Position numbers and translations under genes: made by a program
Notes under the pieces: model-generated
Seen by the model: the letters and a program-made list of their open reading frames with translations, nothing else
Database searches by the model: none
Told to the model about the DNA's origin: nothing
Part shown: one piece after another, positions 8,897-17,633 of the stretch
Numbering within the stretch: position 1 is the first letter of the stretch
Layout: each line of letters starts with the position of its first letter
DNA from: Cytophagaceae bacterium
Lineage (GTDB): Bacteria > Bacteroidota > Bacteroidia > Cytophagales > Cytophagaceae
Reading direction: 5' to 3'
DNA: 50,332 bases
Assembly: GCA_025455005.1 (NCBI GenBank)
Contig: JALONH010000020.1
Coordinates: 1-50,332 of the forward strand

Positions 8897-8920
8897 TACT
8901 TTCCAGTTATTATACTAATT

Positions 8921-9697
8921 ATGAAAAAGATTATATTCTCCGGTGTCTTTACCCTTTTAGTCTTGGTAGCCCAAGCTCAATTTGAAATCAATGCATTTGG
9001 AATTGGTCAAAATACTATCATCCGAAATACGGAGTCCGATGAAAACATCATTCAAAACAAATTCACGTTATCCTCGTCAGCAGGTTTACGAGCGATGTAC
9101 TTTACATCCGGCGGATTTGGTATTGGAGGTAGTTTGATGTATAGTGCACAAAATCAAAAATTCGATGCGGTTAATCCTATCGATGATTCGATTATATACT
9201 CCGGTAAGCGTCGTTTGGACTATATTAAAATTGCCTGTTTAGCGGCCTATCGCTTTACTATTTCGGATCAATTTAGTTGGCAGATATTTGGAGGTCCACA
9301 ATTAGCTTATCTACTAAAAGGAGATGGAGCCATTCCGGTGTACATGTATAATGCATCCTCTCCTTACTTTTACTTTGATGTACCGGTAGCGGATTCTAAG
9401 TATTATAACACGATTGGATTTGAGATGGTCGTAGGAGCTGGAATTGATTATATGTTGAATCGTAATTTTGGTATTAACGCCGGTTTCCGAATGGATTATG
9501 GTTTAACAGATGTTGAGAATAAAGCAACATTTGATGAAAGGGTTTACAATTCCGGTAACATGGAGAATGCCGTAGGTAAAACAGGAAATACTTCGTTAGG
9601 GTTGTACTATGGTGTTACCTATCGATTCGGCTCTTCACATCTAAGCGCCCCATCTCAGAAGTTTGGTAATAAACGTAAACCTTCTTACAAAAGATAA
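8921..9697 (+). CDS. Outer-membrane beta-barrel protein
   Basis: The protein starts with a clear signal peptide, KKIIFSGVFTLLVLVAQAQ, cleaved after AQA. The rest alternates polar and hydrophobic residues in strands, with segments such as GLRAMYFTSGGFGIGGSLMY and NFGINAGFRMDYGLTDV typical of the OmpA-like or PorT-like small barrels of Bacteroidota. It ends in a basic tail (KFGNKRKPSYKR) rather than an aromatic residue. A longer frame from a TTG at 8894 overlaps the promoter box, so the ATG at 8921 is chosen (258 residues). It is a single gene with its own promoter and a terminator behind it. Role unknown. Confidence 0.8.
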   Translation: MKKIIFSGVFTLLVLVAQAQFEINAFGIGQNTIIRNTESDENIIQNKFTLSSSAGLRAMYFTSGGFGIGGSLMYSAQNQKFDAVNPIDDSIIYSGKRRLDYIKIACLAAYRFTISDQFSWQIFGGPQLAYLLKGDGAIPVYMYNASSPYFYFDVPVADSKYYNTIGFEMVVGAGIDYMLNRNFGINAGFRMDYGLTDVENKATFDERVYNSGNMENAVGKTGNTSLGLYYGVTYRFGSSHLSAPSQKFGNKRKPSYKR

Positions 9698-9720
9698 AAT
9701 TATATTCTACATACACTGAC

Positions 9721-9747
9721 AAAAGGGAGTTTACTACTCCTTTTTTT
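9721..9747 (+). terminator. Terminator of the barrel gene
   Basis: GGAGT and ACTCC form a short stem with flanking A and T runs, followed by seven T residues. It stands 24 bp after the stop codon of the barrel gene. Confidence 0.6.
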
Positions 9748-9759
9748 ATTTTATAACAA

Positions 9760-9777
9760 GTCAAATTGGCGTTTTTT
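9760..9777 (+). promoter_or_regulatory. clpB upstream element shared with dnaK
   Basis: GTCAAATTGGCGTTTTTT matches the dnaK upstream sequence at 13963-13980 in 16 of 18 positions. It lies 105 bp before the clpB start. A related sequence, GACAAATTGAC, occurs at 9802-9812. Only these two chaperone genes in the window carry the element, so a heat-shock control site is a reasonable inference. Confidence 0.5.
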
Positions 9778-9881
9778 ATCGATTGTAAATCGGAGCATTA
9801 AGACAAATTGACTTTCTTTTTTTTCTTTTTTGGGAATGGAAATAAAATTGAGCAAGGGTTTGTAGGAGGTTCAACAAGCAT

Positions 9882-12497
9882 ATGAATTTTAATAACTACA
9901 CTGTAAAAGCACAAGAGGCAATACAGAAAGCAATAGAAATTGCTACAGCGAATGGTCAGCAAGCCATAGAGACGGCGCATATTCTTAAGGGTATTGACCT
10001 GACCGATGAGAGTGTAATCCATTTCATCTTTAAAAAATTAGCCGTAGCGCATTCGGCGTTTCGTCAAAAGTTAGATGCATTGATTACATCGTATGGAAAA
10101 GTAAGCGGAGGGAGTCCCTATCTCTCGAATGATACGAATCAAGTTTTATTACAAGCGACTCAACTCATTAGTGATATGGGAGATACCTATGTCGCAGTAG
10201 AACATATATTTTTGGCTTTGGTCCAAGGAAAGGATAAAACAGCTCAACTATTAAAGGATTTAGGCATTACATCCAAGCAAGTTCAATTGGCTATACAAGA
10301 GTTGAGAGGAGGAAAAAAAGTGACAGATGCTCATGCAGAAGGCACGTATCGTTCTTTGGAAAAATATTCTAAAAATTTAAATCAACTGGCACGTGCCGGT
10401 AAGATAGATCCGGTCATAGGCAGAGACGAAGAGATACGAAGAGTATTACAAATACTATCGAGGCGTTCAAAGAATAACCCTATATTACTGGGAGAGCCGG
10501 GTGTTGGTAAAACAGCTATTGTAGAAGGTTTAGCACAACGTATCGTATCCGGTGATGTTCCTGCTACATTAAAAACAAAACAAATCGTTTCGTTGGATAT
10601 GGGCTTATTAGTGGCAGGTGCGAAGTATAAAGGGGAGTTTGAAGAACGATTAAAATCGGTTATCAAAGAAGTGGTTGACTCTGATGGTGAGATTATTTTA
10701 TTTATAGATGAGATTCATACTTTAATTGGAGCCGGTGGAGGTGAAGGAGCGATGGATGCCGCCAATTTATTAAAGCCGGCCTTAGCTCGAGGTGAGTTGC
10801 ATACCATAGGTGCTACTACTTTAAAAGAATATCAAAAATATGTAGAAAAGGACAAAGCGTTGGAGCGTCGATTTCAAGCGGTCATGGTAGATGAGCCGGA
10901 TGCTGCCGATGCTATATCCATATTACGTGGAATAAAAGACAAATATGAGTTGCACCATGGCGTTCGCATTAAAGATGATGCCATTATCGCATCTGTCGAA
11001 CTATCTCAACGGTATATTTCGGATCGCTTTTTACCGGATAAAGCCATTGATTTAATGGATGAGGCAGCAGCAAAACTTCGGTTAGAGATTGATTCCATGC
11101 CAGAAGCATTAGATGAAGTGCAACGCAAACTCATGCAATTAGAAATAGAACGGGAAGCGATACGAAGAGAACAGGACAAAGATAAAGAAAGCCTATTGTC
11201 TAAAGAGATAGCTAACTTACAAGAAGAAAAAAACACCTTAACGGCTAAATGGCAATCGGAGAAGAACAGTATCGACGCGATTAAACAAACAAAAGCCGCC
11301 GTTGAACAATATAAACTAGAAGCGGAGCAAGCAGAACGGAATGGAGATTACGGTAAAGTGGCGGAGTTGCGCTATGGTAAGATAAAAGAAGCGGAGGCGC
11401 AATTAGAACAATTCAATCAAGACTTTCAAGCCTTACAAGGCGAGAAAGGGTCTATGTTGAAAGAAGAAGTAACACCGGAAGACATAGCAGAAGTAGTGGC
11501 AAAGTGGACGGGAATTCCTGTATCTAAAATGTTGCAAAGCGAGCGAGAGAAATTGCTGCAATTAGAATCTGAGTTATCTAAACGAGTAGCAGGACAGGAA
11601 GAGGCCATCGAAGCTATAGCCGATGCTGTGAGAAGAAGTAGAGCCGGGTTGCAAGATCCGAAGCGACCAATAGGTTCATTTATATTTCTAGGAACAACAG
11701 GTGTCGGTAAGACGGAGTTAGCAAAAGCGTTGGCTGAATTTCTTTTTAACGATGACAATGCACTTGTTCGTATTGATATGTCGGAGTATCAAGAACGTCA
11801 CGCGGTAAGCCGCTTGATAGGAGCACCTCCGGGTTATGTCGGCTATGATGAAGGGGGACAGTTAACCGAAGCTGTACGACGCAAACCGTATTCTGTCGTT
11901 TTGTTAGATGAGATTGAAAAAGCACATCCGGATGTATTTAATATTTTGTTACAAGTATTAGACGATGGTCGATTAACCGATAATAAAGGTCGTGTTGCGA
12001 ATTTTAAGAATACAATTATAATTATGACCTCAAATGCCGGGGCTTCCATTATTCAAGAAAATTTTGAAAAACTGGAACCGTATAATCAAGAGGAAATAGT
12101 AGAGGCAACAAAAGCGCAAGTGATCCAACATTTGCGTTCGCATATACGACCGGAGTTCTTAAACCGGATCGATGAGGTGATTATGTTCCAACCATTACGA
12201 AAAGAACAAGTTAGGGCTATCGTGAGTATTCAGTTTAAACAAATACAAAATAGGTTAGAGCAAGCCGGTATCAAGTTAGAGGCAACGTCGGATGTGTTGG
12301 ATAAGTTGGGCGTATTAGGATACGATCCTCAGTTCGGGGCGCGACCATTGAAACGCGTCATACAAAAAGAGTTGTTGAATAGTTTATCTAAAGAGATTCT
12401 TGCCGGTCATATTAAAAAAGATTCCGTGATAGGAGTGGAGCTGGACGATGACGGTAATTTTAAGTTTATAAATTTAGATACGATAGAGTTGCATTAA
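9882..12497 (+). CDS. clpB: Protein disaggregase ClpB
   Basis: A hexameric AAA+ chaperone that pulls polypeptides out of aggregates together with DnaK. The 871 residues hold an N-terminal Clp repeat domain (1-150), AAA1 with Walker A GEPGVGKT near residue 203 and Walker [10 protein letters not shown], a long charged coiled-coil middle domain (about 400-530), then AAA2 with GTTGVGKT near residue 604 and [14 protein letters not shown]. No ClpP-docking tripeptide is seen, and with the middle domain this sets it apart from ClpA and ClpC. AGGAGG stands at 9864-9869, 12 bp before the ATG, an unusually strong Shine-Dalgarno for this phylum. A terminator follows at 12503. Confidence 0.97.
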   Translation: MNFNNYTVKAQEAIQKAIEIATANGQQAIETAHILKGIDLTDESVIHFIFKKLAVAHSAFRQKLDALITSYGKVSGGSPYLSNDTNQVLLQATQLISDMGDTYVAVEHIFLALVQGKDKTAQLLKDLGITSKQVQLAIQELRGGKKVTDAHAEGTYRSLEKYSKNLNQLARAGKIDPVIGRDEEIRRVLQILSRRSKNNPILLGEPGVGKTAIVEGLAQRIVSGDVPATLKTKQIVSLDMGLLVAGAKYKGEFEERLKSVIKEVVDSDGEIILFIDEIHTLIGAGGGEGAMDAANLLKPALARGELHTIGATTLKEYQKYVEKDKALERRFQAVMVDEPDAADAISILRGIKDKYELHHGVRIKDDAIIASVELSQRYISDRFLPDKAIDLMDEAAAKLRLEIDSMPEALDEVQRKLMQLEIEREAIRREQDKDKESLLSKEIANLQEEKNTLTAKWQSEKNSIDAIKQTKAAVEQYKLEAEQAERNGDYGKVAELRYGKIKEAEAQLEQFNQDFQALQGEKGSMLKEEVTPEDIAEVVAKWTGIPVSKMLQSEREKLLQLESELSKRVAGQEEAIEAIADAVRRSRAGLQDPKRPIGSFIFLGTTGVGKTELAKALAEFLFNDDNALVRIDMSEYQERHAVSRLIGAPPGYVGYDEGGQLTEAVRRKPYSVVLLDEIEKAHPDVFNILLQVLDDGRLTDNKGRVANFKNTIIIMTSNAGASIIQENFEKLEPYNQEEIVEATKAQVIQHLRSHIRPEFLNRIDEVIMFQPLRKEQVRAIVSIQFKQIQNRLEQAGIKLEATSDVLDKLGVLGYDPQFGARPLKRVIQKELLNSLSKEILAGHIKKDSVIGVELDDDGNFKFINLDTIELH

Positions 12498-12502
12498 AGA
12501 GG

Positions 12503-12533
12503 AAAAGCGCCCTATACATACGGCGCTTTTTTT
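12503..12533 (+). terminator. clpB terminator
   Basis: AAAAGCGCC and GGCGCTTTT make a 9-bp stem with a 10-base loop, followed by a T run. It starts 6 bp after the clpB stop codon. Confidence 0.88.
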
Positions 12534-12606
12534 ATTGATTCTATACCATGCACGTTAAGTACGAATATACACTTAATTGGTACTAACCTATTTATTTAAC
12601 CTATCG

Positions 12607-13312
12607 TTATTTAATTCTATATCCAATGCATATCCATACTCTAGGGTCAATCAAACTGATTTTATTATGTATAAAGTTTTTATCATTTGACAATAAAAAT
12701 CTGGAATAGGTAAAGTTTTTTTCAGAGTCACCATAATCTACGGCATTGGTATGATAGGTTATATAACTATACTGAATACCCGAATTGATATCGAGTAGTA
12801 ATTTTTTGGACGGTAATAGTTGGAACTGAAACCCGACACTTACACCTCCACCAAGATAATGATAATTCCAAGTAGCTTTGTCCTTATTTACTTGTATGTT
12901 ATTCGTGTAATCATATTCGGAGTATGGTTTAGCAGATAATAGTTGGTATTGATAATAGGCAAAGACGCCGGTATAAAACCCCTTTAGATTTTTAGAATCA
13001 TTTTTTTTTTGCTACATAATAGCGTAACTCTGGAGTCATTCTAATACAAAAGGATTGTTTAGGATGATACTCTAAAGTAAGTAAAGGAGTTCCTAACGCG
13101 AACATGGTTTGCAAGGATATTTTATTTTTTATTGGAATCTCTAATCCAAAGGATTGGTTCCAATAAGTCGCTATAGAATAGGATATGTTATATTTAATAT
13201 AGAGGGAAGCGTCGGATGTTTGAGCGTTTACTCCCCCATTCCATAACAATAGTAAAATCGTACTAAAAAGTAGTTTTTTTAAATGTCCTCTATATTTGGT
13301 GTTACGTTCCAT
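12607..13312 (-). pseudogene. Outer-membrane protein gene broken at a run of ten A residues
   Basis: The frame from the ATG at 13312 opens with a signal peptide ending GGVNAQ, then LYIKYNISYSIATYWNQSFG, and stops right after the coding-strand A10 run at 13001-13010. In the neighbouring frame the sequence stays open to a TAA at 12607. It reads DSKNLKGFYTGVFAYYQY, later YHYLGGGVSVGFQFQLLPSK, and ends WICIGYRIK, plainly the second half of the same barrel (compare LRYYVAKK before the break). One A fewer restores a protein of about 234 residues. It may be a pseudogene, a phase-variable gene, a slippage site or a sequencing error. Family unassigned, DUF3575-like in look. Confidence 0.8.
13001..13010 (-). 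repeat. A10 homopolymer (coding strand) at the break point
   Basis: Ten A residues in a row on the minus strand within the outer-membrane gene. The total length is exactly one base too long for the two half-frames to join. Confidence 0.85.
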
Positions 13313-13359
13313 TTTAATCCTACTTTCTTTTTTATTTTCTAAACAAGTAATTATCTTGG

Positions 13360-13387
13360 GTTAAGAAAACAATGTTAAGAAAACAAT
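13360..13387. repeat. Tandem 14-bp repeat before the DUF5362-like gene
   Basis: GTTAAGAAAACAAT occurs twice head to tail with no mismatch, ending 16 bp before the start codon at 13404, where it would fall in the 5' leader. Confidence 0.7.
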
Positions 13388-13403
13388 TTTAAATTCTACA
13401 CTT

Positions 13404-13862
13404 ATGGACATTTTAGACACAGAGCAATCCAATCAAAAGTTTATTTCGGACCAATTAAAAGCCTATTTATTGGAAACGGCAAAGTGGTCGAAATTTTTAT
13501 CCATTATGGGTTTTATTTTCTGCGGAATATTATTTGTTATGGCGTTTGCCGTATCGGCTATCATGGGATCTGTAGCGGCACTAGCCCCTACCAATAATAT
13601 GCCTATGGACTTTGGTTCTTTATCCGGAATATTCACCGGGGTATATTTGGGTATCGTCGTATTTTATTTTATTCCTACTCTTTATTTATTTCAATTCTCT
13701 ACCATAACCATAAAATCAATTGAAAACGAAAGCCTTCCAGATTTAGAGAAAGGTGTTGGGAAGTTGAAATCAGTATTCAAATATTGGGGAATATTTACCT
13801 TGATCATTCTTAGTTTTTATGGTTTATCCTTGCTTATCGCGCTACTGGGAGCTTTAATGTAA
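13404..13862 (+). CDS. Small membrane protein, DUF5362-like
   Basis: The 152-residue protein has a cytoplasmic N-terminus with LKAYLLETAKWSKFLSIMGF, then hydrophobic segments near residues 32-57, 72-97 and 128-150, separated by a polar part with IKSIENESLPDLEKGVGKL. The ETAKWSKFLSIMGFI opening and the even spacing of helices resemble the DUF5362 family, whose function is unknown. It is a single gene in a divergent pair with the broken outer-membrane gene and has its own terminator. It acts in the inner membrane. Confidence 0.7.
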   Translation: MDILDTEQSNQKFISDQLKAYLLETAKWSKFLSIMGFIFCGILFVMAFAVSAIMGSVAALAPTNNMPMDFGSLSGIFTGVYLGIVVFYFIPTLYLFQFSTITIKSIENESLPDLEKGVGKLKSVFKYWGIFTLIILSFYGLSLLIALLGALM

Positions 13863-13879
13863 CGAAAGAAAATAACATT

Positions 13880-13917
13880 AAAGAACAGTATTGCCTTTGC
13901 TATACTGTTCTTTTTTT
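13880..13917 (+). terminator. Terminator of the DUF5362-like gene
   Basis: AAGAACAGTAT at 13881-13891 pairs with ATACTGTTCTT at 13902-13912 (11 bp, perfect), followed by further T residues. It starts 19 bp after the stop codon and shields dnaK from read-through. Confidence 0.9.
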
Positions 13918-13962
13918 ATGCCTTTTTAGACCGATTTGGCACAAAAGTATCCTAATCATTCT

Positions 13963-13980
13963 GTCAAATTGTCCTTTTTT
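13963..13980 (+). promoter_or_regulatory. dnaK upstream element shared with clpB
   Basis: GTCAAATTGTCCTTTTTT, 16 of 18 identical to the clpB upstream element at 9760-9777. It lies 77 bp before the dnaK ATG and 17 bp upstream of the TGGCATA box, so an activator or repressor site is possible. Confidence 0.5.
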
Positions 13981-13996
13981 CTGCCAAAGCCTCGCA

Positions 13997-14012
13997 TGGC
14001 ATAGTGATTGTC
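13997..14012 (+). promoter_or_regulatory. Sigma-54-like -24/-12 box before dnaK
   Basis: TGGCATAGTGATTGTC follows the sigma-54 pattern TGGCAYR-N4-TTGCW, with T in place of C in the -12 GC. It ends 44 bp before the dnaK ATG. The same variant, TGGCATA-N4-TTGTC, recurs at 40667. Confidence 0.4.
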
Positions 14013-14056
14013 TACAATACAATACAAATTCAGATACTCTAAAATCATAAAATAGT

Positions 14057-15952
14057 ATGGGAAAAATAATAGGAATCGATTTAGGAACTACCAACTCTTG
14101 CGTAGCCGTAATGGAAGGAAACGAGCCGGTAGTAATTGCTAACAGCGAAGGTCGAAGAACGACACCGTCTATCGTTGCTTTCTTAGAAAACGGAGAGCGT
14201 AAAGTAGGGGATCCTGCCAAACGCCAAGCGATTACCAACCCAAAGAATACCATCCAATCCATCAAACGTTTCATGGGGAAAAAATTCTCTGAAACATCGA
14301 CGGAACAAAAGTATGTTACTTATACCGTAGAATCTGGGGCGAACGATACCCCACGAGTTCGTATAGGCGACCGTCAATATACCCCTCAGGAATTGTCTGC
14401 TATGATACTTCAGAAAATGAAATCTACCGCAGAAGATTTCTTAGGGCAAGAAGTGAAAGAAGCTGTGATTACTGTTCCGGCTTACTTTAACGATGCAGAG
14501 CGTCAAGCAACAAAAGAAGCCGGTCAGATTGCCGGGTTGGATGTGAAACGTATCATCAACGAGCCTACCGCTGCCGCTTTAGCGTACGGATTAGATAAAA
14601 AAGGCAAAGATATGACCGTTGCTGTCTTCGACTTAGGGGGTGGTACATTTGATGTGTCCATTTTGGAATTAGGAGATGGTGTATTTGAAGTAAAATCGAC
14701 TAACGGTGATGTTCACTTAGGTGGTGATGATTTTGATCAGGTTATTATCGATTGGTTAGCAGCAGAATTTCAATCCGAAGAAGGAATTGATTTGCGTAAA
14801 GATCCAATGGCTTTACAACGCTTAAAAGAAGCGGCGGAAAAAGCGAAGATAGAATTGTCCAGTTCTACCACTACAGAAATCAACTTGCCGTATATCATGC
14901 CGGTAAATGGTATTCCTAAGCACTTAGTAAAATCGTTGACAAGAGCAAAATTTGAACAGTTAGCGGATTCCTTGGTGAAACGTACACTGGAGCCTTGTAA
15001 ACAAGCGATAAAAGATGCAGGTATCAATATCTCTCAAATTGATGAAGTAATTCTAGTAGGGGGGTCAACCCGTATCCCAAGAATACAAGAAGAAGTAGAA
15101 AAATTCTTTGGAAAAAAACCTTCGAAAGGTGTTAATCCCGATGAAGTGGTAGCTGTAGGTGCTTCTATCCAAGGTGGGGTATTAACCGGTGAAGTGAAAG
15201 ATGTTTTATTATTAGATGTTATTCCATTGTCATTAGGTATTGAAACAATGGGCGGTGTGATGACTAAGTTAATCGAAGCCAACACTACTATTCCTACTAA
15301 AAAATCGGAAGTGTTTTCAACGGCAAGTGATAACCAACCATCGGTAGAAATTCACGTTCAACAAGGAGAGCGTCCAATGGCAAAAGATAACAGAACCATA
15401 GGTCGATTCCACTTGGGTGATATACCTCCCGCACCCCGTGGTGTTCCACAAATCGAAGTGACATTTGACATCGATGCTAACGGTATCTTGAATGTTTCGG
15501 CTAAAGACAGAGGTACAGGTAAAGAACAAAAGATTCGTATTGAAGCCTCTTCTGGATTATCTCAAGATGAAATTGAAAGAATGCGTAGAGAAGCAAAAGA
15601 GAACGAATCTAAGGATAAAGAAGAAAAAGAAAGAATCGAAAAGATTAATCAGGCAGATTCGATGATATTCCAGACAGAAAAACAATTAAATGAGTTTGGC
15701 GATAAACTTTCTGCAGGAAATAAATCAGCGATTGAAAGTGCTTTAGCAGAATTGAAAAAAGCACATGAATCGAAAGATATAACTGCAATAGATACTGCGA
15801 TGGCAGCGATTAATTCTGCATGGCAAGCAGCATCACAAGAGATGTACGCGGCACAACAGCCTACGGGCGCTCCAGGTGCAGATGCAACCGGTGCAGCGTC
15901 GGGTAATGGGGATGTAACCGATGTGGAATTTGAAGAAGTAAATAACAAATAA
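14057..15952 (+). CDS. dnaK: Hsp70 chaperone DnaK
   Basis: An ATP-driven chaperone that binds exposed hydrophobic peptides and works with DnaJ, GrpE and ClpB. It begins [20 protein letters not shown], the phosphate-1 motif, and carries [15 protein letters not shown] and [11 protein letters not shown] in the ATPase domain (to about residue 385). Then come the substrate domain with [14 protein letters not shown] and a helical lid. The acidic C-terminus [10 protein letters not shown] is the expected co-chaperone contact tail. The 631 residues are normal. dnaJ and grpE are not next to it. Upstream stand the chaperone element and a sigma-54-like box; a terminator follows. Confidence 0.98.
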   Translation: MGKIIGIDLGTTNSCVAVMEGNEPVVIANSEGRRTTPSIVAFLENGERKVGDPAKRQAITNPKNTIQSIKRFMGKKFSETSTEQKYVTYTVESGANDTPRVRIGDRQYTPQELSAMILQKMKSTAEDFLGQEVKEAVITVPAYFNDAERQATKEAGQIAGLDVKRIINEPTAAALAYGLDKKGKDMTVAVFDLGGGTFDVSILELGDGVFEVKSTNGDVHLGGDDFDQVIIDWLAAEFQSEEGIDLRKDPMALQRLKEAAEKAKIELSSSTTTEINLPYIMPVNGIPKHLVKSLTRAKFEQLADSLVKRTLEPCKQAIKDAGINISQIDEVILVGGSTRIPRIQEEVEKFFGKKPSKGVNPDEVVAVGASIQGGVLTGEVKDVLLLDVIPLSLGIETMGGVMTKLIEANTTIPTKKSEVFSTASDNQPSVEIHVQQGERPMAKDNRTIGRFHLGDIPPAPRGVPQIEVTFDIDANGILNVSAKDRGTGKEQKIRIEASSGLSQDEIERMRREAKENESKDKEEKERIEKINQADSMIFQTEKQLNEFGDKLSAGNKSAIESALAELKKAHESKDITAIDTAMAAINSAWQAASQEMYAAQQPTGAPGADATGAASGNGDVTDVEFEEVNNK

Positions 15953-15973
15953 TTTTACGTTTCAAGTAGGAAC

Positions 15974-16005
15974 AAGGCTTGCTGTGCTACGGCAAGCCTT
16001 TTTTT
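15974..16005 (+). terminator. dnaK terminator
   Basis: AAGGCTTGC at 15974-15982 pairs with GCAAGCCTT at 15992-16000 (9 bp, perfect), followed by a T run. Confidence 0.9.
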
Positions 16006-16060
16006 ATGGATTGCGAGTGCGCCCATTTTTTTGCATCTTGCAAACGTTAAAAAAATATCT

Positions 16061-16882
16061 ATGTCTAAAGTTATTCTTGTTACTGGAGGAAGTTCGGGTA
16101 TCGGTAAAGCCATAGCCTTGCATTTGCATGCAAAAGGGTTTAAGGTGTATGGAACTAGTCGTTCTCCGGAAAAATATGTAACATCCGTGCCTTTTTCTAT
16201 TATTGCGTTAGATGTAGTTGACGAAGCGTCTATTCAACAAGCTGTTCAACAGATTATAGAGAAAGAAGGTAAAATCGATGTGTTAGTAAACAATGCCGGA
16301 ATCGGAATAATGTCCGCTGTAGAGGATGCAACTATAGATGAAGTACAAGAAATTTTTGATACCAATGTGTATGGAGTAATCCGAACGACACGTTCCGTTT
16401 TACCCTCCATGCGGAAGCAAGGCGCAGGATTAATCATTAACGTTAGTAGTATTGCAGGTTATATGGGACTACCCTATAGAGGGATTTATAGTGCAAGTAA
16501 ATCGGCAGTGCATCGAATTACCGAAGCGTTACGTCATGAGTTAAAGCCTTATGGGGTGTATGCTACCTGTGTAGATCCCGGCGACTTTGCCACCAATATT
16601 AATGACAATAGACGTGTATCAAAGGCTTCAAGAGAAGGATCTGTTTATAAAAACGAAATCGATCGAGTAGAAGCTATGGTCCATCATGAAGTTAAGTATT
16701 CCTCTAATCCGGCGATGATAGGGGAGTTAATAGAAAAAATAATAGCAACACCACGACCTAATGTTTCGTATCAAGTGGGTAAGCCATTGCAAAAGCTCTC
16801 CTTGTTTGTTAAACGAATCGTTTCAGAGCAAGTGTTTGAGCGTATTATAGCCAACCATTATAAAATGCCTAAATTAAAATAA
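16061..16882 (+). CDS. Short-chain dehydrogenase/reductase
   Basis: A classical SDR with a Rossmann fold: [13 protein letters not shown] near residue 7 binds the nicotinamide cofactor, NNAGIG lies near residue 77, a catalytic Ser sits in [10 protein letters not shown], and YSASK near residue 143 holds the catalytic Tyr and Lys. Arg in GTSRSPEKY after the second strand suggests a preference for NADP(H). The frame can be read from a TTG at 16031, but the ATG at 16061 fits the fold. The substrate is unknown. It lies 7 bp before the pyrophosphatase gene on the same strand, so the two are probably co-transcribed. Confidence 0.88.
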   Translation: MSKVILVTGGSSGIGKAIALHLHAKGFKVYGTSRSPEKYVTSVPFSIIALDVVDEASIQQAVQQIIEKEGKIDVLVNNAGIGIMSAVEDATIDEVQEIFDTNVYGVIRTTRSVLPSMRKQGAGLIINVSSIAGYMGLPYRGIYSASKSAVHRITEALRHELKPYGVYATCVDPGDFATNINDNRRVSKASREGSVYKNEIDRVEAMVHHEVKYSSNPAMIGELIEKIIATPRPNVSYQVGKPLQKLSLFVKRIVSEQVFERIIANHYKMPKLK

Positions 16883-16889
16883 ATCCAAT

Positions 16890-17420
16890 ATGAATCCTTG
16901 GCACCATGTATCCTTTGGAGAAGAAGCTCCTGAAATCGTTCAGAGTATTATTGAAATACCAAAAGGGAGTAAAGCAAAATATGAGTTAGATAAAGAAACC
17001 GGTTTGTTACGATTAGACCGTGTATTGTTTTCTGCTGTTCATTATCCTGCTAATTATGGTTTTATTCCGCGAACTTATTGTGAAGATAAAGATCCATTAG
17101 ATGTTTTAGTGATCAGTCAAGTAGAGGTTGTTCCCTTTTGTATAGTAAATGCAAAGGTTGTAGGTGTTATGCGAATGGTGGATAATGGAGAGTCCGATGA
17201 TAAAATAATAGCTGTAGCAGCGGATGACATTTCTGTAAATCACATTAATGATATTAGTGAGTTGCCACCTCATACTATATTAGAAGTACAGCGTTTTTTT
17301 GAAGATTATAAAAAATTAGAAAACAAAGAAGTAAAGGTGGAAGGTTTTTTGGGTAGGGAAGAAGCACTGGGAATTGTAGAGGAGAGCATTCAATTGTATA
17401 AGAAGATGTTTAAAAGTTAA
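16890..17420 (+). CDS. ppa: Inorganic pyrophosphatase (family I)
   Basis: It hydrolyses pyrophosphate from biosynthetic reactions to two phosphates with Mg2+. The 176 residues match family [15 protein letters not shown] near the start, [23 protein letters not shown] with the metal-binding Asp residues, and [10 protein letters not shown]-type sequence near the end. It is cytoplasmic and probably a hexamer. The gene is 7 bp downstream of the SDR gene and is followed by a strong terminator. Nothing unusual is seen in the active-site region. Confidence 0.95.
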   Translation: MNPWHHVSFGEEAPEIVQSIIEIPKGSKAKYELDKETGLLRLDRVLFSAVHYPANYGFIPRTYCEDKDPLDVLVISQVEVVPFCIVNAKVVGVMRMVDNGESDDKIIAVAADDISVNHINDISELPPHTILEVQRFFEDYKKLENKEVKVEGFLGREEALGIVEESIQLYKKMFKS

Positions 17421-17421
17421 A

Positions 17422-17462
17422 CAAACAAAACAGCCTCGATATTTATCGGGGCTGTTTTGTTT
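17422..17462 (+). terminator. ppa terminator
   Basis: AACAAAACAGCC and GGCTGTTTTGTT form a long stem, continued by TCGAT and ATCGG with one G-T pair and a 4-base loop. It begins next to the ppa stop codon. The A-rich left arm would also serve the convergent gene on the other strand. Confidence 0.88.
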
Positions 17463-17633
17463 ATGTTGTATATGCTCTCTTCATTGTTTGTCATAGAAAC
17501 TACAGCTACGAAATAAGAATCATTAATAAATATTTCATGGTTTACATAACGTGTTATGTCCCGTTTGGGAAAAAAACAAAATTACTACTCAATATAAATG
17601 GATTTGATTGTAAAGATTACTTAGCTTTCCATT

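Noticed and set aside
9798-10022. Minus-strand frame over the clpB start
   Set aside because: It is the mirror of the clpB coding region and upstream T run, with no domain and no promoter.
11426-11758. Minus-strand frames inside clpB, and similar ones inside dnaK, thrA and pyrB
   Set aside because: They mirror conserved coding sequence, are rich in Ser, Asn and Cys as shadow frames are, and show no signal or start context.
13934-13955. TTGGCACAAAAGTATCC, another sigma-54-like string before dnaK
   Set aside because: The -24 part is good but there is no TTG in the -12 part, and a better box lies closer to the gene.
14013-14056. CIRCE or other HrcA site before dnaK
   Set aside because: No TTAGCACTC-type inverted repeat is present.
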